NCBI RefSeq assembly: GCF_002797755.1
Contig: NZ_PGFI01000015.1
Coordinates: 1-64,000 of the forward strand
Reading direction: 5' to 3'
Source of the DNA: Brevirhabdus pacifica
Lineage (GTDB): Bacteria; Pseudomonadota; Alphaproteobacteria; Rhodobacterales; Rhodobacteraceae
Length of the DNA: 64,000 nt
The translations under genes and the position numbers were made by a program. The stretch's first letter is position 1. Each line of letters starts with the position of its first letter. This document shows positions 58,223-64,000 of this stretch, piece after piece. The notes beneath the pieces were generated by a model that was not told where the DNA came from, searched no databases, and saw nothing but the letters and a program-made list of their open reading frames with translations.

Positions 58223-60432
58223 CTCCAGAACCGCCCCCATTGCTCGGCCAGGCCCGGGTCCTGGTAGCCGCGCACCGTCTTGTAAAGCCGGTCCTGGACA
58301 TTCAGCCGGGCGCCGCCGTCGCGGGTGATCGGCCGCAGGCTGATGTCATAGCGGGTGGTGCTGGGCCGGCCGGTGAAGAATTCCAGCGGCACGGTGAAGC
58401 GCAGCCCCTTGTCGAAGGAACCCTCGCCGAAATCGGAGAAGGGCACGTCGGTCAGCGTGGCATAGGCCCCGACCTTCCAGCCGTTGGCGAATTCGCGGTC
58501 GAGGGCCAGGGTGGCGCCCCAGTCGCCGGCCAGGTAGCGGCCCACGTCCAGCTGCGCGTGATAGTCGTTGCCCATGTCCCAGTAGGCCGAGACATGGCCC
58601 GTCACCACGTCATAGTCCTGAAAGCCGAAAAGCTGGTCGAAATCGCGCTTCTTGACGTAGTTGAGCTCGGCCCCCAGGGCCAGGCGCGCGGCGGGCGGCT
58701 TCCACAGGATCTCGGCCGAGACGCCGCCGAACATCTGCTCGAGGTAGCCCGCGGTCACCCGGCCGTAGAAATCGCGGCCGGGGCGGAAATACCGGGCCGC
58801 CGTCAGCTCGGTGATCGCCGGGTCGCCCTCGCGGCTGTATTGCACGGCGTCGGTGCGCACATGGGGCAGGACCGAGTTGGGCGGCCGGGTGGCGTCGTCG
58901 ATGTTGCCGACCACGCGCTTCTGGACCGAGCCTTTCAGGATCAGCCCCGGCGTCGGTTCGTAACGCGCCTTCAGCCGCGCCCCCAGTTCCAGCCGCACCG
59001 GGCTGTCGGGATCGAAGAACGAGCTGGAGCCATAGGGTCCGAGCCCCCATTCGAAGCGCGGGTAAAGCCCCTCGGCCAGGACCAGTTCTGGGGAGGCGGG
59101 CGGCGGGGCGCCGCTGTCGATGCGGGCGCGCACGTAGGATTGCCAATTGCCGTCGGGCGCCAGTTCCAGCGCCTCCAGATCGCTGCGGCGAAGGGTGACG
59201 GCGCTGGCGGGGATGCCCTGGGTCATGGGCAGGATGGTGAAGCTCTCGACCGAGGCGGGCATGACGTTGCTCATCACCCGCGCCGTCCGGCCGATGGCCT
59301 GGGCGGTGGAGCCGTAGCGGGTGTTCTCCACCCGGACCTCGGCGCGGCGCGCGTCCAGGCGCATCCCCTCCAGGATCAGCCCCTCCTCGCCCAGCAGCTT
59401 CTGCAGGTTCTGCTCGAGGATGGTGCGGGCGTCGGCCTGGGCGGTCCAGGAGGTGTCGGCCGCGGCGCCCTCGGGGCGGCGCGCCACCGGCAGCGGCGCG
59501 GGGCCGATGCTGCCCTTCACCGGCGGGTGGCGGGGGTTGAGCGTCAGGGTCAGCTGCGCGGCCAGGGTGTCGCCATGCATGTAATAGCCCGACAGGGTCG
59601 TGCCCGGCCGCAGCCGGTAGCTGGCGCCGAAGTTGAACGGGGTGCGGTGGGTGAAATGATCGCGCCCCGGCGCCGTCTCCAGCGCGTAGGCATCCGAGGA
59701 ATATTCCGCCATCAGGGTCAGCCGGTCGCTGGCCTGCCACTCGACGCCGCCGAAAAGCGCGGCCGGCCCGCGGAACCACTCGGCCCCGCGCAGGGTGCCG
59801 CCCTGGGCCGTGCCGGCGTTGCTGCGGGTCTCGAACCGGGCGTCGAGGGCGCCCAGCGGATTGGTGAACCCGCCCTGGGTGCCCAGCCGGCCCCAGCCAA
59901 GGCCGCCGGTGACGCGCAGGCGGGGGGTCAGGGTCTTGGTGGCGACGACATATTCGCCCGAATAGACCCCGGTGCCGATGAAATCGCGCAGGCCGATGGC
60001 CATCGCGGGCATGAAACGCCCCTCGTCGGCAAAGCGGTATTGCACGTCGAAGCTGCGATCGTAGGTCTCGCCGCCCGTCCCCAGGACGTAGTTGTCGATA
60101 TAGCTGTAGCGAAAGCTGCCCGAGAGCCGCTCGGTGATCTGGAAGGACAGGGTGGCGCGGGTGGAGCGGGCGAACTGGCCCAGGGTGGCGGCCAGCTCGG
60201 CATCGGGGGCGGATGCGGCCGAGGGCATGTCGATCAGCCCCGTGGTGCCATAGAGCGTGTAGCCGACGGGCATCGCGGGCGATGCCGCGCGCGCGCGCTG
60301 GCCGGACGGATCGAGGGTCAGCCCGGCCTCCTGCGCCCGGACCCCGGAAAAGCCCGGCCACAGGCCCGAAAGCAGGGTGCCGACAGCAAGCGCCGTCAGC
60401 ATCGTCAGGGAAATTCTGCCATGCTCGCTCAT
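58219..60432 (-). CDS. YjbH/GfcD-like outer-membrane protein
   Basis: 737 residues. After a signal peptide (LTALAVGTLLSGLWPGFSGVRA) comes YTLYGTTGLIDMPSA near 60, the hallmark start of YjbH proteins. Two beta-barrel-like parts follow, separated by a central soluble region about 300-430 that has ILEQNLQKLLGEEG. The barrel segments show alternating patterns ending in aromatic residues (for example DSPVRLELGARLKARYEPTP). The protein is expected to act in the outer membrane in polymer export or modification. The ATG at 60432 has GGAAG seven nt upstream. No YjbG gene is visible between F and H. Confidence 0.87.
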   Translation of the reverse strand: MSEHGRISLTMLTALAVGTLLSGLWPGFSGVRAQEAGLTLDPSGQRARAASPAMPVGYTLYGTTGLIDMPSAASAPDAELAATLGQFARSTRATLSFQITERLSGSFRYSYIDNYVLGTGGETYDRSFDVQYRFADEGRFMPAMAIGLRDFIGTGVYSGEYVVATKTLTPRLRVTGGLGWGRLGTQGGFTNPLGALDARFETRSNAGTAQGGTLRGAEWFRGPAALFGGVEWQASDRLTLMAEYSSDAYALETAPGRDHFTHRTPFNFGASYRLRPGTTLSGYYMHGDTLAAQLTLTLNPRHPPVKGSIGPAPLPVARRPEGAAADTSWTAQADARTILEQNLQKLLGEEGLILEGMRLDARRAEVRVENTRYGSTAQAIGRTARVMSNVMPASVESFTILPMTQGIPASAVTLRRSDLEALELAPDGNWQSYVRARIDSGAPPPASPELVLAEGLYPRFEWGLGPYGSSSFFDPDSPVRLELGARLKARYEPTPGLILKGSVQKRVVGNIDDATRPPNSVLPHVRTDAVQYSREGDPAITELTAARYFRPGRDFYGRVTAGYLEQMFGGVSAEILWKPPAARLALGAELNYVKKRDFDQLFGFQDYDVVTGHVSAYWDMGNDYHAQLDVGRYLAGDWGATLALDREFANGWKVGAYATLTDVPFSDFGEGSFDKGLRFTVPLEFFTGRPSTTRYDISLRPITRDGGARLNVQDRLYKTVRGYQDPGLAEQWGRFWR

Positions 60433-60535
60433 CAGGATCTTCCGCCCGTTTTCCATGTTTCTATGCCTGGCCCGCACCTCTGAACAGCCCCTGCGGAATC
60501 CTCCGCCGCGGTGTTGCGCAAGAGTAACCTAAGCG
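60433..60535. other. Short gap before the YjbH-like gene
   Basis: 103 bp with no gene. It may hold the promoter of the YjbH-YjbF pair; no clear boxes were recognised. Confidence 0.3.
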
Positions 60536-61753
60536 TCACCGTGCCCGGACCCCGCCCCGGTCCTTTTCCTGCCCCTTTTCCGGGGCCTTTTCCGGGGCTT
60601 TTTCCGGCCCCGCCCCAAGGCCCGTCAGCCAGGCCTGCACCCGCCCCGCGATGCGGCGATAGCCCTCGGCGCCGAAATGCGACCCCACCGGCGTGTAGAG
60701 GTCGGGCTCGGCCGCCAGGGCGGCCCGGTCGACATGCAGCAGCGGCACGCCCGCCTTCTCGGCAAAGCCGCGCACCGCCCCGGCGGTGCTGTCCTGGATG
60801 TCGTGGGGATAGCCTTCGGAGGGATGCTCGAGCAGCACGATCCGCAAGGCGGCCCCCTGGGCCCGGGTCTGGCGCAGGATGGCCGCGGCGACCTGGCCGA
60901 ACAACCCGGCCTCCTTCTCGCGGGCCTCGATGATATCCAGCGTCTCGCCATAGCCCTGGGCGGCATAGGGCAGCTCCCGCCCCTGTTCCCGGCGCTCGAG
61001 ATCCAGCGCGACCTGGCGGTCCAGGAAATGCTCCAGCCGCGCCGAGACCTCGTCGCGCCGGCCCGCCAGGTCCTGGCTGTAGGCGGGATCCTCCAGGTAG
61101 CGGATCAACGGGGTCGTCTTCTCCTCGCGCAGGTTGGCCATGTCGTTGCCGGCAAAGACGAACCACACCACCTGGCGCGCGCGCACCAGGGGGCCGAACT
61201 CGCGCAGGGTGGCCAGCTGGAACAGCGGCCCCGAGCCGCCCCGGCCCAGGTTCATCACCCGCTGCCCGGCGGCGCGAAACTGCCCTGCGAACGTGTCGGC
61301 CTCGGCCTCGCAGGCGCCTTCGGTGAAACTGTCGCCCAGAAGGATGTAATCGACCGCCCCGCCCAGCTGGCCGGCCGGGTTGCGAAAGCCGATCTCGTCC
61401 GAGATCCACGAGGCCCAGTATCCCGCCTCGTCGCAGAAAAGGATCCGCGACCGGGCGACATTGCCCAAGTGATAGAAGGCCGGCCGTTCGTGGAGCTGCG
61501 GGTTGAACAGATAGTGCGGGTAGACCCGGGGCTCGCGGCTGCGCATCTCCACCAGGGTCTGCAGCTTGGAGGGGCGTTCGGGCGGCGGCGCCAGCACGCC
61601 GGTCAGCTTCATCAGCGCCGCCACCGTGCTCGAGGGCGGCAGCGCGCCGCGGTTCTTGTGGTAGAAGGCCAGCGCGCTCACCATCTCCAGCACCACCAGC
61701 AGCACGGCGCTGGCCAGAAGAACCGATATGCCTGCCCGGACCGTGTCGCGCAT
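60536..61753 (-). CDS. SGNH/GDSL-type hydrolase or acyltransferase-like protein
   Basis: 405 residues. An N-terminal membrane anchor (AGISVLLASAVLLVVLEMVSALAFY) precedes the SGNH core: block I LLGDSFTEGAC near 140, Gly in NLGRGGSG near 170, block III FVFAGNDMANL near 197 and the final SHFGAEGYRR near 355. The catalytic Asp-x-x-His is replaced by a Gly-Ser-His order, so the acid residue is not obvious. It may acylate or deacylate the polymer. The C-terminus is a PEKA repeat encoded by 12-bp units. The ATG at 61753 overlaps the carbamoyltransferase stop region. Confidence 0.8.
   Translation of the reverse strand: MRDTVRAGISVLLASAVLLVVLEMVSALAFYHKNRGALPPSSTVAALMKLTGVLAPPPERPSKLQTLVEMRSREPRVYPHYLFNPQLHERPAFYHLGNVARSRILFCDEAGYWASWISDEIGFRNPAGQLGGAVDYILLGDSFTEGACEAEADTFAGQFRAAGQRVMNLGRGGSGPLFQLATLREFGPLVRARQVVWFVFAGNDMANLREEKTTPLIRYLEDPAYSQDLAGRRDEVSARLEHFLDRQVALDLERREQGRELPYAAQGYGETLDIIEAREKEAGLFGQVAAAILRQTRAQGAALRIVLLEHPSEGYPHDIQDSTAGAVRGFAEKAGVPLLHVDRAALAAEPDLYTPVGSHFGAEGYRRIAGRVQAWLTGLGAGPEKAPEKAPEKGQEKDRGGVRAR
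60561..60608 (-). repeat. 12-bp tandem repeat at the 3' end of the SGNH gene
   Basis: Four units (60561, 60573, 60585, 60597) encode PEKA-type repeats just before the C-terminal RGGVRAR tail. Confidence 0.8.
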
Positions 61754-61755
61754 CC

Positions 61756-63666
61756 TCAATCCAGCTCGTACATGTTGCGGTAATCCTGGCGCAGGGCGGG
61801 GTCCTGATCGTGCTTCACCAGCACGAAATCCTCGATCACCAGCATGTCCAGATCCGTTCCCATGAAACAGCGGAAGGCGTCATCGGGGGTGCAGATGATC
61901 GGCTCGCCGCGCACGTTGAACGAGGTGTTGGCCAGCACCGGGCAGCCGGTGAGCGCCTCGAAACGCGACAGCAGCGCGTGATAGGCCGGTGCGGTGTCGG
62001 CATCGACCGTCTGGATACGGGCGCTGCCGTCCACATGGGTGACGGCCGGGATCTCCGAGCGGGTGACCCGCAGCCGGTCCATCCCCTCCAGCCCGGCCTC
62101 TTCGGGGGCCGGGGGGCGCCGCCGCCGCGCCGCCACATCGGCGATCAGCAGCATGTAGGGGCTGTCCACGTCCAGCTCGAACCAGTCCTCAAGCCGCTCG
62201 CGCAGGACGCTGGGGGCGAAGGGGCGGAAGGATTCGCGAAACTTCACCTTGAGGTTCAGAAGCCTCTGCATATGGGGAAGACGCGGATCGGCCAGGATGC
62301 TGCGCCCGCCCAGGGCGCGGGGGCCAAACTCCATCCGGCCGCTCATCCAGCCAAGCGCCTGACCCCCGGCCAGGGCCCGGGCGGCGGTGTCGATCGCCTC
62401 CTCGGGCGACAGTCTGGAAAAGACCGCGCCGGCGGCGGTCAGCTGCGCCTCGATCTCGGCGGCACCATAGGAGGGACCCAGATAAGCGCCGCGCATCCGG
62501 TCGGGCGGCATCGGGGCCCGGGCGGCAGGGGCGCCCCCTTCCCCACCGGGGGCGGCAGGCGCGACGACAGAGGGCGTGGCGGCAGAGGGGGGCGTGCGCG
62601 GCCGGTCCAGCATGGCGTGCCAGACCGCCAGCGCCGCGCCCAGGGCACCGCCGGCGTCTCCGGCCGCGGGCTGGATCCAGATCCGGTCGAATATGCCCGC
62701 CCGGTGCAGCACGCCGTTGGCCGCGCAGTTCAGCGCCACGCCCCCCGCCAGGCACAGGTCGCGCTGCCCGGTCTCGCGGGCGGCATGGCGGGCCAGCTTG
62801 AGGATGATCTCCTCGGTCACCTCCTGGATGGAGGCCGCGATGTCCATGTCGCGCTGTTCCAGCGGGCTTTCGGGGGACCGGGCCGGCCCGCCCATCAGCT
62901 CCTCGAACCGGGGGTTGGTCATGGTCAGCCCGGTGCAATAGTCGAAATAGGACATGTTCAGCCGGAACGAGCCATCCTCGCGGATGTCGATCAGCCTGTC
63001 GCGGATCAGATCGGCGAAACGCGGCTCTCCGTAAGGGGCCAGCCCCATGAGCTTGTATTCGCCCGAGTTGACCTTGAAGCCCGCGTGATGGGTGAAGGCC
63101 GAGTAGAGCAGACCCAGCGAATGGGGAAAGTGGAGCTCCTTGCGGATGGCCAGGCGATTGCCCTCTCCCAGCGCCAGCGAGGTGGTGGTCCATTCGCCGA
63201 CCCCGTCCATGGTCAGCACCGCCGCCGTCTCGAAGGGCGAGGGGTAGAAGGCGCTGGCGGCATGGCTGTAGTGATGTTCGCTGAACAGCAGCCGCGCGCT
63301 CCAGTCCACCTCTGGGTCCAGTTCGCCCAGCGAGCGCAGCAACGTCGATTTCTGGAACAGCTTGTCCTTGATCCAGACCGGCATCGAGGTGGCAAAGCTG
63401 CGCAGCCCCCGGGGGGCGAAGGCGAGATAGGTCTCGAGCAGGCGCTCGAACTTCAGGAAGGGCTTGTCGTAGAAGACCACATGGTCGACCTCGCCGGGTC
63501 CGATGCCGGCGGCCTCGAGACAGTAGCGCAGGGCGTGGATGGGAAAGCCCGGATCGTGCTTGATCCGGGTGAACCGCTCTTCCTGGGCCGCCGCGACGAT
63601 CTCTCCATCCTTCAGGATGCAGGCGGCGCTGTCATGGTAATAGGCCGAAAGGCCGACGATATGCAC
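61756..63666 (-). CDS. Carbamoyltransferase (NodU/CmcH/TobZ family)
   Basis: 636 residues. The YrdC/Kae1-like N-terminal part begins IVGLSAYYHDSAACILKDG and has SEHHYSHAASAFYPSPF near 130, KLMGLAPYGEPRF near 205 and LCLAGGVALNCAANG near 300. The C-terminal part has EFGPRALGGRSILADPR near 440, then FRPFAPSVL. A low-complexity linker (PSVVAPAAPGGEGGAPAARA near 360-380) interrupts the domain and has no counterpart in typical family members. It should transfer carbamoyl from carbamoyl phosphate, via carbamoyl-AMP, to a hydroxyl of a sugar. Confidence 0.9.
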   Translation of the reverse strand: MHIVGLSAYYHDSAACILKDGEIVAAAQEERFTRIKHDPGFPIHALRYCLEAAGIGPGEVDHVVFYDKPFLKFERLLETYLAFAPRGLRSFATSMPVWIKDKLFQKSTLLRSLGELDPEVDWSARLLFSEHHYSHAASAFYPSPFETAAVLTMDGVGEWTTTSLALGEGNRLAIRKELHFPHSLGLLYSAFTHHAGFKVNSGEYKLMGLAPYGEPRFADLIRDRLIDIREDGSFRLNMSYFDYCTGLTMTNPRFEELMGGPARSPESPLEQRDMDIAASIQEVTEEIILKLARHAARETGQRDLCLAGGVALNCAANGVLHRAGIFDRIWIQPAAGDAGGALGAALAVWHAMLDRPRTPPSAATPSVVAPAAPGGEGGAPAARAPMPPDRMRGAYLGPSYGAAEIEAQLTAAGAVFSRLSPEEAIDTAARALAGGQALGWMSGRMEFGPRALGGRSILADPRLPHMQRLLNLKVKFRESFRPFAPSVLRERLEDWFELDVDSPYMLLIADVAARRRRPPAPEEAGLEGMDRLRVTRSEIPAVTHVDGSARIQTVDADTAPAYHALLSRFEALTGCPVLANTSFNVRGEPIICTPDDAFRCFMGTDLDMLVIEDFVLVKHDQDPALRQDYRNMYELD

Positions 63667-63679
63667 GCGCGCTGGATCC

Positions 63680-63829
63680 TCAGAACAGGGTGTAGAGGAA
63701 AGGGGCCACGACCGAGCCCTGAGCCAGCACCAGCAGCCCGCCCAACACGGCCATCACCACGATGATCGGCGCCAGCCACAGCTTCTTGCGCGCCTTCAGG
63801 AACTGCCACATCTCGGCCAGGAAACTCAT
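63680..63829 (-). CDS. DUF5989-family small membrane protein
   Basis: 49 residues. FLAEMWQFLKARKKLWLAPIIVVMAVLGGLLVLAQGS matches the small proteins that sit beside carbamoyltransferase genes: an amphipathic start, one membrane segment and a short tail ending YTLF. Its biochemical role is unknown. The ATG at 63829 is chosen over longer upstream starts because the conserved part begins there. The carbamoyltransferase start follows 13 bp after its stop codon. Confidence 0.8.
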   Translation of the reverse strand: MSFLAEMWQFLKARKKLWLAPIIVVMAVLGGLLVLAQGSVVAPFLYTLF

Positions 63830-63918
63830 CGCCTTGTCCTCGAAATCTCTGCCTGCAAAACCGCGTTCCTTCCTGTTCCGGGCCCGTTTGCGGCCCTCTT
63901 GTCGTGCCCGTCGCCGGC

Positions 63919-64000
63919 TCAGAACTGCCGGCGGAACGAGTCCGGTTCCGGCGGCGCGCTCCCGCGCGGCTTCCAATGGCTTTTCCGGGCGGTGCCGGGC
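63919..64000 (-). CDS. C-terminal end of a probable SxtJ-like membrane protein (partial)
   Basis: 27 residues are visible, ending HWKPRGSAPPEPDSFRRQF and a TGA at 63919-63921. The gene continues beyond the right edge. An aromatic-WxPR segment followed by DSxRRQF is the usual end of the SxtJ-like small membrane proteins, which occur with carbamoyltransferase and DUF5989 genes. With so little sequence, this rests mainly on context. Confidence 0.45.
   Translation of the reverse strand, partial: PGTARKSHWKPRGSAPPEPDSFRRQF

Noticed and set aside
1-64000. CRISPR arrays, insertion sequences, tRNA or rRNA genes, toxin-antitoxin pairs and conjugation genes
   Set aside because: None could be recognised on either strand.

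Overview
The window is very GC-rich and looks like an extrachromosomal replicon (plasmid or chromid) of an alphaproteobacterium of the Rhodobacteraceae. The reasons are an RPA-type plasmid initiator (repA) beside a parA-parB partition pair, an origin-like stretch with a DnaA box and three evenly spaced iterons, two ParB-site palindromes, and gene content typical of the surface-polysaccharide ('biofilm') replicons known in this family. No rRNA, tRNA, CRISPR, transposase or conjugation gene was seen. The genus cannot be named from the sequence.

Layout. 1-0.96 kb: N-terminal part of a CapD/FlaA1-type nucleotide-sugar dehydratase. 1.1-5.6 kb: replication and partition (repA, origin, parA, parB, two parS-like sites). 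5.6-23.7 kb: polysaccharide module A, with a degenerate Wzc-like co-polymerase, a sugar-phosphate transferase that starts chain synthesis, a Wzy/ligase-like membrane protein, three glycosyltransferases, two sulfotransferases, a secreted RTX protein, UDP-glucuronate and UDP-galacturonate synthesis, glmM, an asparagine-synthase-like amidotransferase and an FkbM methyltransferase. 23.9-25.5 kb: an unrelated NCS2-type permease between hairpins. 25.7-51.9 kb: module B, with a hybrid epimerase/sugar transferase, methyltransferases, glycosyltransferases, a heparinase-like protein, a WbpG-HisH-HisF amidination set, Wzy, Wzx, a complete pseudaminic-acid-type pathway with three extra enzymes, and WecB/WecC. 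52-64 kb: export and decoration, with an intact Wzc kinase, a PPP-type phosphatase, Wza, a YjbE/F/H set, an SGNH protein, a carbamoyltransferase, a DUF5989 protein and the end of a probable SxtJ-like protein.

How it fits together. Two initiating transferases, two polymerase candidates and two co-polymerases suggest two polymers. Only one Wza and one Wzx are visible, so outer-membrane export may be shared or partly encoded elsewhere. Module A points to a sulfated, uronic-acid-containing polymer. Module B points to a polymer carrying a nonulosonic acid and/or ManNAcA, possibly with an acetamidino group. Most genes of module B lie on the minus strand with 1-4 bp stop/start overlaps or very short gaps, so they are probably co-transcribed.

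The most unusual signals are not genes. First, a family of about 25-nt imperfect palindromes sits both between genes and inside at least seven reading frames, where it adds short in-frame peptides. Second, a polarised 31-bp intergenic element occurs six times, mostly just after stop codons. Third, tandem 12-bp units encode 4-residue repeats in five unrelated genes. All functional assignments come from recognising motifs and gene context by eye; no database search was run.
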